Positions 26,781 to 36,841 are shown, numbered from the stretch's first letter. The stretch is 55,503 bases of DNA from an uncultured Coriobacteriaceae bacterium (GCA_902791035.1 CADAUA010000005.1:147227-202729), one strand, 5' to 3'. A program made the numbers and translations. The notes: generated by a model from the sequence alone, not told the origin.

Positions 26781-29768
26781 ATGAGCGACGTCATGCATCC
26801 CATCCCCTTTGCCCAGCTGATGACCTGGGCGCTCGACGAGTACCACCAGCAGGGGACCGTCTTCGGCTGCCGCAAGCTCCACCACCACGAGGGCGGCGCC
26901 CGTCCCATCTTCAAGGAGCGGGTGGAGGAGCCCTTCGGCCCGGCCGCAGGCCCCAACACCCAGCTCGCGCAGAACATCATCGCCGCCTACGTCTGTGGAG
27001 CGCGCTTCTTCGAGCTCAAGACCGTCCAGAAGATGGACGGAGCCGAGCTTGCCGCCTGCGTAAACAAGCCCTGCATCCTGGCCTCCGACGAGGGCTACAA
27101 CTGCGAGTGGTCCACCGAGCTCACCGTGGCCGACGCCTTCGGCGAGTACGTAAAGGCCTGGGTGGCCTGCAAGCTCCTGGCCCAGGAGCTTGGTCTGGGC
27201 GACCCGGACGGCTTCGTGTTCAACATGTCCGTGGGCTACGACCTGGAGGGCATCAAGACCCCCAAGGTGGACGGCTTTATCAACAAGATGAAGGACGCCT
27301 CGGCCACGCCCGAGTTCCGGGAGGCCATCGCCTGGGCGCACGCCAACCTAGGCCGCTTCGAGCACGTGGACGCCGCCTTCGTAGACTCCATCACCCCGCA
27401 CGTGTCCGACTCCATCACCGAGTCTACGCTGCACGGTTGCCCGCCCGACGAGATCGAGCGCATCGCCACCCACCTCATTACCGAGAAGGGCCTCAACACC
27501 TACATCAAGTGCAACCCCACGCTCCTGGGCTACCGCACGGCGCGCGACCTGCTCGACGGCCTGGGCTTCGACTACATCGTCTTCGACGAGCACCACTTCC
27601 TGGAGGACCTCCAGTGGGCGGACGCCGTTCCCATGTTCCACCGCCTGCAGGCCCTCTGCGACGAGCGCGGCCTGGAGTTCGGCCTCAAGCTCACCAACAC
27701 CTTCCCCGTGGACGTGACCCGCTCCGAGCTCCCCAGCGAGGAGATGTACATGTCTGGCCGGGCGCTCTACCCTCTCACCGTCACCCTGGCCGGCCGCATC
27801 GCCCGCGAGTTCGACGGCAGGCTCCGCACCTCCTACTCCGGTGGTGCCGACGCCCTGAACATCCGGGGCCTCGTGGGCGCGGGCATCTGGCCCGTGACCA
27901 TGGCGACGAACATCCTCAAGCCCGGCGGCTACGACCGCCTGGCCCAGGTGGCCCAGGCCCTCGAGGGTGCGGGTTACGAGCCCTTCTCGGGCGTGGACCC
28001 CGATGCCGTGGACGCGCTCGTGGCCGCCGTGCCGACAGACGCCCGCCTGCAGCACGGGCTCAAGCCCACGCCTGAGCGCCACGTGGAGGGCGCGCTGCCC
28101 CTGCTCGACTGCTTCACCGCGCCCTGCGCGGACGACTGCCCCATCCACCAGGACATCCCCGGCTACCTGCGCGCCCACAACGAGGGCCGCGACGCCGACG
28201 CCCTGCGCGTGATCCTGGAGAGGAACGCCCTGCCCTTCATGACGGGCACCCTCTGCCCCCACACCTGCGGCAACTCCTGCATGCGCAACTACTACGAGGG
28301 GCACGTCCTCATCCGTGAGGCCAAGCTTGCGGCCGCCCAGGCCGCCTACGGCGAGGTCCTGCCCACGCTGGCGGCGCGCGCCGCGAGCAAGAAGCGCGTG
28401 GCCGTGGTGGGCGCCGGCCCTGCCGGCCTTGCTGCCGCGGCCTTCCTGTCCCGCCAGGGCGCGGCAGTGACGGTGCTCGAGCGCACGGACCGCGCGGGCG
28501 GCGTGCCGCGCCACGTAATCCCGGGCTTCCGCATCGCCGACGACGCCATCGAGCGTGACGTGGCGCTGGCGTGCGCCTATGGCGCCCGCATCGAGTACGG
28601 CCGCGAGGTGGCCGACGTGCGCGAGCTCCTCTCCGAGGGCTACACGGACGTCGTGGTGGCTGTGGGCGCCTGGGCCAAGGGTGCGAGCGTGCTGGGTGGC
28701 CAGGACCTGGACGCCCTGGAGTTCCTGCGCGACTTCAAGGCCGACCCCGCCTCGCTCCACCTGGGGACCGACGTCGTGGTCGTGGGCGGCGGCAACACCG
28801 CCATGGACGTGGCCCGCGCGGCCCTTCGCGTGCCGGGCGTGGAGCACGTGCGGCTCGTATACCGTCGCGACCAGCACAACATGCCGGCCGACGAGGAGGA
28901 GCTGCAGGAGGCCGTGGCCGAGGGCGTGGAGTTCTGCGAGCTCCTGGCGCCCGCGTCTCTGGCCGACGGGCTCCTGACCTGCGACGTCATGGTGCTGGGC
29001 GCGCCCGACGAGTCCGGTCGCCGTCGCCCGGAGGCCACGGGCGAGCAGCGCACGGTGCCCGCCACCACGGTGATCTCTGCCGTGGGCGAGCGCGTGGAGC
29101 AGGACGTCTTCGCGGCCTCCGGTATCCAGGTGGACCGCAAGGGCCGTCCGGTGGTGGACGACCAGCTCCAGACCAGCCTGCCTCACGTGTACGCCGCAGG
29201 CGATGCCCGCCGCGGCCCGGCCACGATCGTCAAGGCCGAGGCCGATGCGCAGGTGGTGGCCACGGCCATCCTCGACGCGCGCTTCGACGGCGCCGCCCAG
29301 GCGAACGTGGCCCCCGACTACGACGCCGTGCTCGACAAGCGCGCCGTCCTCGCCGAGGCGGACGCCCTTCTTGCCGGCTCGCGCTGCCTGGGCTGCCCCA
29401 CGGTGTGCGAGACCTGCGTGGAGGTCTGCCCCAACCGCGCGAACGTGGCCATCCGCGTGCCCGGCATGCGGGAGCGCCAGATCGTGCACGTGGACGTCAT
29501 GTGCAACGAGTGCGGCAACTGCGCTGTCTTCTGCCCCTACTCCGAGGGCCGGCCGTATCGCGACAAGCTCACCGTCTTCTGGACGCAGGCGGACCTGGAC
29601 GCCAGCACGAACGACGGCTTCCTGGCCACCGAGGACGGCTTCCTGGTGCGCCTGGGCGGCGAGTCGGCCGTCTACGACGTGGACGACGAGGCCTGCGGCC
29701 TGCCCGAGGGGGTGCGCCGCACCATCGTGGCCGTCCGGGACGACTACGCCTACCTGCTGGGTCGCTAG
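26781..29768 (+). CDS. ygfK: YgfK family Fe-S flavoprotein (putative selenate reductase subunit)
   Basis: 995 residues. N-terminal part (about 1-430) resembles dihydroorotate dehydrogenase/PreA-like barrels; a Cys-rich GltD-like cluster region follows (APCADDCPIHQDIPGYLR, about 448). Then FAD- and NAD(P)-binding Rossmann motifs VVGAGPAGLAAA (about 541) and VVGGGNTAMDVARAA (about 667), and C-terminal ferredoxin motifs CLGCPTVCETCVEVCP and CNECGNCAVFCP (about 869-920). In anaerobic purine clusters YgfK is thought to reduce a purine-ring intermediate or pass electrons between NAD(P)H and ferredoxin; the selenate name is historical. It lies 117 bp after ssnA and begins with AGGAGAGG upstream of ATG 26781. 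Confidence 0.9.
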   Translation: MSDVMHPIPFAQLMTWALDEYHQQGTVFGCRKLHHHEGGARPIFKERVEEPFGPAAGPNTQLAQNIIAAYVCGARFFELKTVQKMDGAELAACVNKPCILASDEGYNCEWSTELTVADAFGEYVKAWVACKLLAQELGLGDPDGFVFNMSVGYDLEGIKTPKVDGFINKMKDASATPEFREAIAWAHANLGRFEHVDAAFVDSITPHVSDSITESTLHGCPPDEIERIATHLITEKGLNTYIKCNPTLLGYRTARDLLDGLGFDYIVFDEHHFLEDLQWADAVPMFHRLQALCDERGLEFGLKLTNTFPVDVTRSELPSEEMYMSGRALYPLTVTLAGRIAREFDGRLRTSYSGGADALNIRGLVGAGIWPVTMATNILKPGGYDRLAQVAQALEGAGYEPFSGVDPDAVDALVAAVPTDARLQHGLKPTPERHVEGALPLLDCFTAPCADDCPIHQDIPGYLRAHNEGRDADALRVILERNALPFMTGTLCPHTCGNSCMRNYYEGHVLIREAKLAAAQAAYGEVLPTLAARAASKKRVAVVGAGPAGLAAAAFLSRQGAAVTVLERTDRAGGVPRHVIPGFRIADDAIERDVALACAYGARIEYGREVADVRELLSEGYTDVVVAVGAWAKGASVLGGQDLDALEFLRDFKADPASLHLGTDVVVVGGGNTAMDVARAALRVPGVEHVRLVYRRDQHNMPADEEELQEAVAEGVEFCELLAPASLADGLLTCDVMVLGAPDESGRRRPEATGEQRTVPATTVISAVGERVEQDVFAASGIQVDRKGRPVVDDQLQTSLPHVYAAGDARRGPATIVKAEADAQVVATAILDARFDGAAQANVAPDYDAVLDKRAVLAEADALLAGSRCLGCPTVCETCVEVCPNRANVAIRVPGMRERQIVHVDVMCNECGNCAVFCPYSEGRPYRDKLTVFWTQADLDASTNDGFLATEDGFLVRLGGESAVYDVDDEACGLPEGVRRTIVAVRDDYAYLLGR

Positions 29769-29787
29769 AAAACGCTGCCGTGCCAAT

Positions 29788-29812
29788 GGCCAGGGCACGC
29801 CGTGCCCTGGCC
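29788..29812 (+). other. Strong hairpin between ygfK and polyferredoxin gene
   Basis: Perfect 11-bp stem GGCCAGGGCAC / GTGCCCTGGCC with loop GCC. There is no T-run, so this looks like an mRNA processing or stabilising hairpin, not a terminator, and could tune expression between ygfK and the following genes. Confidence 0.6.
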
Positions 29813-29855
29813 CAGACACTCTGGGCACGGCCTTCGTACGAAGGGTTTGTTTGTG

Positions 29856-30329
29856 ATGGCGCGGAGAGTCAAGAAGGTGGCTGTCGTGAGGTGCGCGGGA
29901 GGTCCCGCGCCCGACGACCGCTGCGAATACGGATGCGTGGGCTGCGGTGCCTGCATGGCCGCCTGCCGCAAGGGCGCGATCGACTTCGACGCCAACGGCG
30001 TGGCGCGCGTGGACCGGGGCAAGTGCGTGGGCTGCGGCCTGTGCGCCAAGGCCTGCCCGCAGGGGATCATAGACCTCGTCCCCACCACGCAGCGCATCCT
30101 GGAGCTCTGCTCCAACCCGGAGGAGGGCAAGGTGGCTCGCAAGTCCTGCCATGCCTCCTGCATAGCCTGCGGCGCCTGCGAGCGGGCCTGCACCTGCGGG
30201 GCCGCCCACGTGGTCGGCAACCACCTGGTCATCGACACCGAGGCCTGCGTGTCCTGCGGCATGTGCGCCACCAAGTGCCCGCGCGGTGTCATCCACGACG
30301 TCTACGGCATCGTTGCCGCCGGTCTCTAG
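29856..30329 (+). CDS. RnfB-like polyferredoxin
   Basis: 157 residues with four CxxCxxCxxxC clusters: CVGCGACMAAC, CVGCGLCAKAC, CIACGACERAC (followed by CGAAH) and CVSCGMCATKC. It matches the C-terminal iron-sulfur part of RnfB without a membrane anchor, so it is a soluble electron carrier. Placement between ygfK and the molybdenum hydroxylase suggests it carries electrons from purine hydroxylation to YgfK or reverse. ATG 29856 is chosen; GTG 29853 directly before it is possible, and GAAGGG lies about 10 bp upstream. xdhD follows after 12 bp. Confidence 0.85.
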   Translation: MARRVKKVAVVRCAGGPAPDDRCEYGCVGCGACMAACRKGAIDFDANGVARVDRGKCVGCGLCAKACPQGIIDLVPTTQRILELCSNPEEGKVARKSCHASCIACGACERACTCGAAHVVGNHLVIDTEACVSCGMCATKCPRGVIHDVYGIVAAGL

Positions 30330-30341
30330 GGAGGGGGCAAG

Positions 30342-33128
30342 ATGGGCAAGTACAGCTTTACCGTAAACGGCCAGCTCGTCTCCACCGACGAGAACAAGTC
30401 CCTCCTGCGCTACCTGCGTGACGACCTCCACCTCACCTCTGTGAAGGACGGCTGCTCCGAGGGCGCCTGCGGCACCTGCACCGTGGTCATCGACGGCATA
30501 GCCACCAAGGGCTGCGTGATGACGACCAAGCTGGCCCAGGGACGCGCGATCGAGACCGTGGAGGGCCTCTCCCAAGCCGAGAAGGACGCCTTCGTCTATG
30601 CCTTTGGCGCCGTGGGCGCCGTGCAGTGCGGCTTCTGCATCCCGGGCATGGTCATGAGCGGGGCGGCCCTCGTGCGCCGCAACCCCAACCCCACGGAGGA
30701 CGAGGTCAAGCAGGCCATCCGCGGCAACATCTGCCGCTGCACCGGATACAAGAAGATCATCGAGGGCATCCAGCTGGCGGCCAAGGTCCTGCGCGGCGAG
30801 GCCGAGATCGACCCCGACCTGGAGCGCGGCGACAGGTACGGCGTGGGCGAGCGGGCCTTCCGCGTGGACGTGCGCCGCAAGGTCCTGGGCTATGGCAAGT
30901 ACCCGGACGACCTGGACGAGCGCGACTTCCCCGGCCTTCTCCACGGCTCCTGCGTGAGGTCGCCCTATGCGCGCGCCCGCGTGGTCAAGATCGACGCCAC
31001 CAAGGCCCTGGCCCTGCCCGGCGTGGTGGGCGTGCTCACGGCCAAGGACGTGCCCGTGAACCAGGTGGGCCATCTGATCCGAGACTGGGACGTCTTTATC
31101 GCCGAGGGCGACATCACCCGCTTTGTGGGTGACGCCGTCTGCATGGTGGTGGCCGAGGACGAGAAGACCCTCGAGAAGGCCAAGAAGCTCGTAAAGGTCA
31201 CTTGGGAGCCACTGGAGCCCGTGCGCAACATCGACGAGGCGGCCGCCCCCGGCGCGCCCATCATCCACGAGTTCTTCAACGCCTTTGGCAACCACGTGGT
31301 CCTGAAGGACAACGTGTGCCAGAGCCGCCACGTGACCCGCGGCAACGCCGCCGAGGCCCTGGCCCACTCCGCCCACGTGGTCACCCGCACCTTCGAGACC
31401 CCCTTCACGGAGCACGCCTTCCTGGAGCCCGAGTGTGCCGTCTCCATCCCATACAAGGACGGCGTCAAGATCTTCTCCACCGACCAGGGCGCCTACGACA
31501 CGCGCCAGGAGGTCGCCCACATGTTTGGCTGGGACGACCAGAAGGACCGCGTGGTGGTCCAGACCATGCTGGTGGGCGGCGGCTTTGGCGGCAAGGAGGA
31601 CGTGACCACCCAGCACATCTCGGCCCTGGCGGCCTACATCTACCAGAGGCCCGTCAAGTGCAGGTTCACGCGGCAGGAGTCCATCGACTTCCACCCCAAG
31701 CGCCACTACATGCGGGGCACCTTCACCCTGGGCTGCGACGACGAGGGCAACTTCACCGGCCTGGACTGCGAGATAAACTTCGACACGGGCGCCTACGCGA
31801 GCCTCTGTGGGCCTGTCCTGGAGCGCGCCTGCACCCACGCCGTGGGCCCCTACACCTACCAGAACACCGACATCCGCGGCTACGGCTACTACACGAACAA
31901 CCCTCCTGCCGGCGCCTTCCGCGGCTTCGGCGTGTGCCAGAGCCAGTTCGCGCTGGAGAGCCTCATAGACCTCCTGGCCGACGAGGTGGGCATCAGCCCC
32001 TGGGAGATCCGCTACAGGAACGCCATCGAGCCCGGTGCGGTCCTTCCCAACGGCCAGATAGCCGACTGCTCCACGGCCCTCAAGGAGACCCTGCTCGCGG
32101 TGCGGGACGAGTACGAGAAGAACGCCGACCACGCGGGGCTGGCCTGCGCCATGAAGAACTCCGGCGTGGGCGTGGGCCTGCCGGATGCCGGGCGGGCAAA
32201 CATCCGCGTGGAGGGCGGCCGGGCCGTGATCTACTCGGCCACCTCCGACATCGGCCAGGGCTGCAACACCGTATTCCAGCAGGACGTGGCCGAGGCCACG
32301 GGCCTGCCCAAGCGCTGCATAGAGAACGGCGAGTGCTCCACCGAGGCCGCGCCGGACTCCGGCACCACCTCCGGCTCGCGCCAGACCGTGATCACGGGCG
32401 AGGCCGTGCGCGGCGTGGCCTTCCTCCTGCGCGACGCCATGCTGGCCGTGGAGCGTGGGGAGGCCGTGCCCGAGGGTCCCGTGTGCGCCCATGGCGACGG
32501 CCAGACCGTGGAGTACGACGACGGCTCGCCCTACGTGGACGGGCAGCGGGACGACCTTGTTGCCGGGCACGGCGCCTGGCCGGCAGACCCCGTGGCGGCC
32601 CTTGCCGCCTTGGAGGGCCACGAGTTCCGCTACGTCTACTTCGAGCCCACCGACAAGCTGGGGGCAAACAAGCCCAACCCCAAGAGCCACGTGTGCTATG
32701 GCTTCTCGACAACCCTCGTGGTGCTCGACAAGAACCGCCGCATCTCCGAGATCTGGGCCGCGCACGACTCTGGCAAGGTCGTGAACCCCATCGCCATCCA
32801 GGGGCAGATCGAGGGCGGCGTGCTCATGAGCATGGGCTACGCCCTCACCGAGGACTTCCCGCTCAAGGATGGCGTGCCCCAGGCCAAGTACGGCACGCTG
32901 GGGCTCCTGCGCGCCACGGACATCCCGAACATCCACGCCGTCTACGTGGAGAAGGAACACCTCCTGCCCGTGGCCTTTGGCGGCAAGGGCATAGGCGAGA
33001 TCGCCACGATCGGCACGGCCCCGGCCATCCAGAACGCCTACCACCGGGTGGATGGGGTCCTGCGTACCAAGCTGCCCCTGGAGGGCACGCCCTACTCGCG
33101 GGGACCGCAGCCCAAGGCGGGTGAGTGA
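30342..33128 (+). CDS. xdhD: Fused [2Fe-2S]/molybdopterin hydroxylase, selenium-type xanthine dehydrogenase (XdhD-like)
   Basis: 928 residues. Plant-type [2Fe-2S] motif CSEGACGTC and the second cluster GAVQCGFC...CRCTGY occupy about residues 1-150; no FAD domain follows. The rest is the molybdopterin domain, with GGGFGGKED, the MPT-contact AFRGFGVCQSQFALE and the catalytic Glu in GKGIGEIATIGTAPA. This fusion is the XdhD/YgfN architecture, commonly called selenium-dependent xanthine dehydrogenase or hypoxanthine oxidase, in which selenium is a labile ligand rather than selenocysteine. It would hydroxylate purines. GGGAGGGGG precedes ATG 30342. Confidence 0.9.
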   Translation: MGKYSFTVNGQLVSTDENKSLLRYLRDDLHLTSVKDGCSEGACGTCTVVIDGIATKGCVMTTKLAQGRAIETVEGLSQAEKDAFVYAFGAVGAVQCGFCIPGMVMSGAALVRRNPNPTEDEVKQAIRGNICRCTGYKKIIEGIQLAAKVLRGEAEIDPDLERGDRYGVGERAFRVDVRRKVLGYGKYPDDLDERDFPGLLHGSCVRSPYARARVVKIDATKALALPGVVGVLTAKDVPVNQVGHLIRDWDVFIAEGDITRFVGDAVCMVVAEDEKTLEKAKKLVKVTWEPLEPVRNIDEAAAPGAPIIHEFFNAFGNHVVLKDNVCQSRHVTRGNAAEALAHSAHVVTRTFETPFTEHAFLEPECAVSIPYKDGVKIFSTDQGAYDTRQEVAHMFGWDDQKDRVVVQTMLVGGGFGGKEDVTTQHISALAAYIYQRPVKCRFTRQESIDFHPKRHYMRGTFTLGCDDEGNFTGLDCEINFDTGAYASLCGPVLERACTHAVGPYTYQNTDIRGYGYYTNNPPAGAFRGFGVCQSQFALESLIDLLADEVGISPWEIRYRNAIEPGAVLPNGQIADCSTALKETLLAVRDEYEKNADHAGLACAMKNSGVGVGLPDAGRANIRVEGGRAVIYSATSDIGQGCNTVFQQDVAEATGLPKRCIENGECSTEAAPDSGTTSGSRQTVITGEAVRGVAFLLRDAMLAVERGEAVPEGPVCAHGDGQTVEYDDGSPYVDGQRDDLVAGHGAWPADPVAALAALEGHEFRYVYFEPTDKLGANKPNPKSHVCYGFSTTLVVLDKNRRISEIWAAHDSGKVVNPIAIQGQIEGGVLMSMGYALTEDFPLKDGVPQAKYGTLGLLRATDIPNIHAVYVEKEHLLPVAFGGKGIGEIATIGTAPAIQNAYHRVDGVLRTKLPLEGTPYSRGPQPKAGE

Positions 33129-33136
33129 CGAGGGAG

Positions 33137-33174
33137 CAAACGGATTGTTGCGGGGAGCTTACGATTTGTTAGGC
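33137..33174 (+). promoter_or_regulatory. Two operator-like sites before the nucleoside ABC operon
   Basis: AGCTTACGATTTGTTAGGC (33156-33174) matches the island palindrome at 13 of 19 positions, with a perfect TTTGTTAGGC right half. CAAACGGATTGTTGC (33137-33151) lies just before it. Confidence 0.55.
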
Positions 33175-33239
33175 ATCGGGGAAAAGTGCAAAGTTCTCGA
33201 TCCGCTCGGCGTTATGTAGTGAGACAAAGGTAGTTGGGC

Positions 33240-33268
33240 GTGCCAAAGGTGTCAGGCACCCTTGGCAC
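33240..33268. repeat. GTGCCAAAGGTG palindrome
   Basis: Arms GTGCCAAAGGTG and CACCCTTGGCAC with one mismatch around TCAGG. The centre GTGTCAGGCAC resembles the TGTCA palindromes elsewhere. It lies 29 bp before the ABC ATPase start in the leader. Confidence 0.7.
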
Positions 33269-33296
33269 GGGGTTCGCGACTCAGGAAGGTTGCCAC

Positions 33297-34808
33297 ATGG
33301 CTGAACTGCTGCGGATGGAGGGCATAAGCAAGCGCTTCGGTTCGTTCTATGCGAACCAGGACGTGTCGCTCCAGGTGGAGGAGGGCGAGGTCCACACCCT
33401 CCTGGGCGAGAACGGCGCCGGCAAGTCCACCCTCATGAACATCCTCATAGGCCTCTACCAGCCCACCGAGGGCAAGGTCTACATGCGGGGGCAGGAGGTG
33501 GAGATCTCATCGCCCGGCGTGGCCGTGGCCCACGGCATTGGCATGGTGCACCAGCACTTCATGCTCATCGACGACATGACCGGCCTCGAGAACATCATCC
33601 TAGGCGACAAGCGCCACAAGTCCGCCCGCCTGCAGCTTGCCGAGGACCGCAAGACCGTGGAGGAGATCCAGGAGCGCTACGGCCTGGAGATAGACCTCGA
33701 CGAGAAGGTCTCCGACATGTCCATAGGCATGCAGCAGCGCGTGGAGATCATGAAGGTCCTCTTCCGCGGCGCCGACCTGCTGATCCTGGACGAGCCCACG
33801 GCCGTCCTCACCGACCTGGAGGTCCAGGGCCTCTTCGACATCATGCGGTCGCTCACGGCCGAGGGCAAGTCCATCATCTTCATCTCCCACAAGATGCGCG
33901 AGGTCATGGCCATCTCCGACCGCGTGACGGTCCTGCGCCGCGGCCGCTCCATCCAGACCCTGCGCGTGGCCGACACCACCGAGCAGGAGCTGGCCGACCT
34001 CATGATCGGCCAGAAGTTCCAGGAGAACACCTACCAGAAGGTCTCCGCCCCCGGCGCCCCCGAGCTCACGCTCAAGGACGTGTCCTGGCACCCCGAGGTC
34101 AAGCACGGCGGCCTCAAGGACGTCTCCCTCACGCTCCACAAGGGCGAGGTCCTGGGCGTGGCCGGCATCGACGGCAACGGACAGTCGGCGCTGGCCCAGC
34201 TGGTCACGGGCCTCATCTCGCCCGACTCCGGCGAGGTGGAGGGCCCCGACGGCTCCAAGATCGCGGTCTTCTCGCCCCAGTCCTTCATCGACGCCGGCCT
34301 GGGCAACATCCCCGAGGACCGCAACAAGATGGGCCTCGTGGGTGGCATGAGCGTGGCCGAGAACCTCGTGCTCAAGCAGACGGCCTCCGACCGCTTCTCC
34401 AGCGGGCACGGCGCCTGGCTCAAGATGGGTGCCATCAACGACTTTGCCGAGCAGATGCGCGAGCAGAACGACATCCGCTGCACCTCCGTCAACCAGACTG
34501 CTTCCAGCCTCTCCGGCGGCAACCAGCAGAAGGTCATCTTGGCCCGCGAGCTGGAGAGCCACCCCAAGCTGCTCCTGGCCGTCTATCCCACGCGCGGCCT
34601 GGACATCGGCGCCACCGAGTTCATCCACAACCAGATAATCGCCCAGCGCGACGCGGGCTGCGCGGTGCTTCTCATCTCGGCCGACTTCGACGAGGTGCTC
34701 AAGCTCTCCGACCGCATCACGGTGCTCTTCGAGGGCCAGATCATGGGCACGTATACCGGCGCGAATCCCCCCATCAAGGAGATCTCGCTCGCCATGGCAG
34801 GAAAGTAG
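33297..34808 (+). CDS. Nucleoside/sugar ABC importer ATPase (NupO/YufO-like)
   Basis: 503 residues with two ABC domains in one chain, as in BMP-linked nucleoside importers. Domain 1 has Walker A GENGAGKST (about 38) and Walker B LLILDEPTAVL; domain 2 has the degenerate P-loop GIDGNGQSAL and signature LSGGN (about 408). One degenerate site is normal for this family. CAGGAAGG precedes ATG 33297. The following two permeases and BMP lipoprotein complete the importer, so purine nucleosides or bases are the probable substrates. Confidence 0.92.
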   Translation: MAELLRMEGISKRFGSFYANQDVSLQVEEGEVHTLLGENGAGKSTLMNILIGLYQPTEGKVYMRGQEVEISSPGVAVAHGIGMVHQHFMLIDDMTGLENIILGDKRHKSARLQLAEDRKTVEEIQERYGLEIDLDEKVSDMSIGMQQRVEIMKVLFRGADLLILDEPTAVLTDLEVQGLFDIMRSLTAEGKSIIFISHKMREVMAISDRVTVLRRGRSIQTLRVADTTEQELADLMIGQKFQENTYQKVSAPGAPELTLKDVSWHPEVKHGGLKDVSLTLHKGEVLGVAGIDGNGQSALAQLVTGLISPDSGEVEGPDGSKIAVFSPQSFIDAGLGNIPEDRNKMGLVGGMSVAENLVLKQTASDRFSSGHGAWLKMGAINDFAEQMREQNDIRCTSVNQTASSLSGGNQQKVILARELESHPKLLLAVYPTRGLDIGATEFIHNQIIAQRDAGCAVLLISADFDEVLKLSDRITVLFEGQIMGTYTGANPPIKEISLAMAGK

Positions 34809-34820
34809 GGGGGAGGACAA

Positions 34821-35906
34821 GTGGCAAAGAAGGAACTCAGCGCCGAGGAGCGCCAGGAGCGAACGCTCTCCATCCTCACGCCGGTCGTCTCGGTGCTGCT
34901 CGCGCTCGTCATAGGCGCCATCATCGTGGCCTGCCTGGGCAAGAACCCGCTCCAGGGCTACGGGGCCATGCTCCAGGGCTCCTGGGGCGACGCGTCCAAG
35001 ATCTCCAAGACCCTCGAGCGGTCGTGCCCGCTCATCTTCACGGGCCTGTGCGCCACCTTCGCCTACAAGTGCGGCGTCTTCAACCTGGGCGGCGAGGGCC
35101 AGTTCATCATGGGCGGCTGCGCCACGGCCTGCGTGATCCTGGGGGGCGGCATCGAGGGGCCCGCGGGCCTCGCGCTCGGGCTCCTCGCCGGCATCGTGGT
35201 CGGCGGCATCTGGGCGCTCATCCCGGGCATCATGAAGATCACCCGCGGCCTCAACGAGATGATCACCACGATCATGCTCAACTACATAGCCCTGTACTTC
35301 ATGGAGTACGTGTACAAGATGATGTACTCCGACCAGGGCCTGCCCAAGACCGTGGCCATGCCCAAGTCGGCCCGTCTGGCCGACCTCGCCGGCACCCACG
35401 TGGGCGTCCTTCTGGCCGTGGTCCTGGGCGTCGTGGTGTGGTACGTGATCTTCCGCACGTCCTTCGGCTTCAAGATCCGCGCCGTGGGCATGAACCCCGT
35501 GGCCTCGCGCGTGAACGGCTTCCCCGTCAAGCGCCTGGTCCTTCTGGCCTTCGTGATCTCGGGCGCCATCGCGGGCCTGGGCGGGTCGGTGGAGCTCCTG
35601 GGCCGCACCCCCTACCGCCTGGCCGACGGCTTTGGCTCGGGCTTCGGCTTCGACGGCGTGGCCATCGCCCTCATCGCCCAGCTCAACCCCATCGCGGCGG
35701 TCGTGGTGGCAATCCTCTTCGGCACGCTCTCCACGGGCGGCACCATGATGCAGTCGGTCATCGGCGTGCCCACGGCCATCATGGACATCATCCGCGGCCT
35801 CATCATCATCTTCGCCGTGGCCGGCATGGCCATGATCAAGCTGCCCAAGATAAGGGCCTTCCTCACCAACCGCAAGCAGAGCAAGAAGACGGAGGCGAGC
35901 GCTTAA
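34821..35906 (+). CDS. Nucleoside ABC importer permease 1 (NupP/YufP-like)
   Basis: 361 residues, about ten hydrophobic helices, with the family segment FAYKCGVFNLGGEGQFIMGG and the EAA-like region RAVGMNPVASRVNGF. A cytoplasmic charged N-terminus precedes helix 1. Start GTG 34821 follows GGGGGGAGG at proper spacing, 12 bp after the ATPase stop. Its stop shares a base with the next ATG (TAATG), so it is coupled to the second permease. Confidence 0.92.
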   Translation: MAKKELSAEERQERTLSILTPVVSVLLALVIGAIIVACLGKNPLQGYGAMLQGSWGDASKISKTLERSCPLIFTGLCATFAYKCGVFNLGGEGQFIMGGCATACVILGGGIEGPAGLALGLLAGIVVGGIWALIPGIMKITRGLNEMITTIMLNYIALYFMEYVYKMMYSDQGLPKTVAMPKSARLADLAGTHVGVLLAVVLGVVVWYVIFRTSFGFKIRAVGMNPVASRVNGFPVKRLVLLAFVISGAIAGLGGSVELLGRTPYRLADGFGSGFGFDGVAIALIAQLNPIAAVVVAILFGTLSTGGTMMQSVIGVPTAIMDIIRGLIIIFAVAGMAMIKLPKIRAFLTNRKQSKKTEASA

Positions 35907-36841
35907 TGGACGTCTTTCTCATGTCGCTCCCCACGATCCTCAAGACCATGGTCATGGGTGCCGTGCCGATCCTTTTGGCATCCCTCGGCGAGGTCTTCTC
36001 GGAGCGTGCGGGTCTCGTGAACATCGGCCTCGAGGGCGTCATGGCCATCGGTGCCTTCGTGGGCTTCGCCATCGGCAAGATGACGGGCAACCTCTGGCTG
36101 GGCCTCGTGGTGGGCATGCTGGCGGGCATCGCGGTGAACCTGCTCTATGGCTTCTGCACCGTAACCCTCTGCGCCGACCAGGTGGTCACCGGCATGGCCA
36201 TAAACATCCTGGCCCCGGCCATCGCCCTCTTTGGGTACAACCTCTTCGTGGGCTCCAACCCGGCCAACGCCACGGGCGACCAGATGGCGAGCCTCGCCAT
36301 CCCGGGCCTGGCGAACATACCCTTCGTGGGCAACGCCTTCTTCAACCAGACCCTCATGGGCTACCTGGCCTTCGTCCTGGTGCCCCTGGTGTGGTACTTC
36401 TTCAAGAACTTCCGCTTCGGCCTGTCGTTCCGCTCTGTGGGCGAGAACCCGCAGGCGGCCGAGACCCTGGGCATCAACGTCGTGCGCGTCAAGTACCTGG
36501 CCTGCGTGCTCTGCGGCGCGCTGGCCGCGGCGGGCGGTGCCTTCCTCACCCTGTGCTACACGCCCATCTACACCGACGGCATCGTCATGGGCCGTGGCTT
36601 CATCGCCCTGGCCACGGTGATCTTCGGGCGCTGGAGCGCGGTGGGCGTCCTGGGCGCGAGCCTGCTCTTCGGCTTCTTCGACGGCCTCAACGTGGCCCTG
36701 CAGGCCCAGTTCCAGGCGGCGCCGGTCATGTTCTTCAAGATGATCCCCTACGCCTTCACCATCGTGGCGCTGCTCTTCTTCGGCTCCAAGCACGCCGGCC
36801 CCAAGGCCAACGGCAAGCCCTACTTCCGGGAGATGCGCTAG
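35906..36841 (+). CDS. Nucleoside ABC importer permease 2 (NupQ/YufQ-like)
   Basis: 311 residues, mostly membrane helices. It begins at ATG 35906 overlapping the previous stop and carries SERAGLVNIGLEGVMAIGAF, typical of the second permease of BMP-type importers, and the conserved RSVGENPQAAETLGINV loop. The longer frame upstream to 35024 is permease 1 read out of frame. Confidence 0.92.
   Translation: MDVFLMSLPTILKTMVMGAVPILLASLGEVFSERAGLVNIGLEGVMAIGAFVGFAIGKMTGNLWLGLVVGMLAGIAVNLLYGFCTVTLCADQVVTGMAINILAPAIALFGYNLFVGSNPANATGDQMASLAIPGLANIPFVGNAFFNQTLMGYLAFVLVPLVWYFFKNFRFGLSFRSVGENPQAAETLGINVVRVKYLACVLCGALAAAGGAFLTLCYTPIYTDGIVMGRGFIALATVIFGRWSAVGVLGASLLFGFFDGLNVALQAQFQAAPVMFFKMIPYAFTIVALLFFGSKHAGPKANGKPYFREMR

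Noticed and set aside
27348-33044. Very long reverse-strand open frame (1,898 codons) across ygfK and xdhD
   Set aside because: It is antisense to well-supported genes; high GC makes such frames common, and its translation has no recognisable domain.
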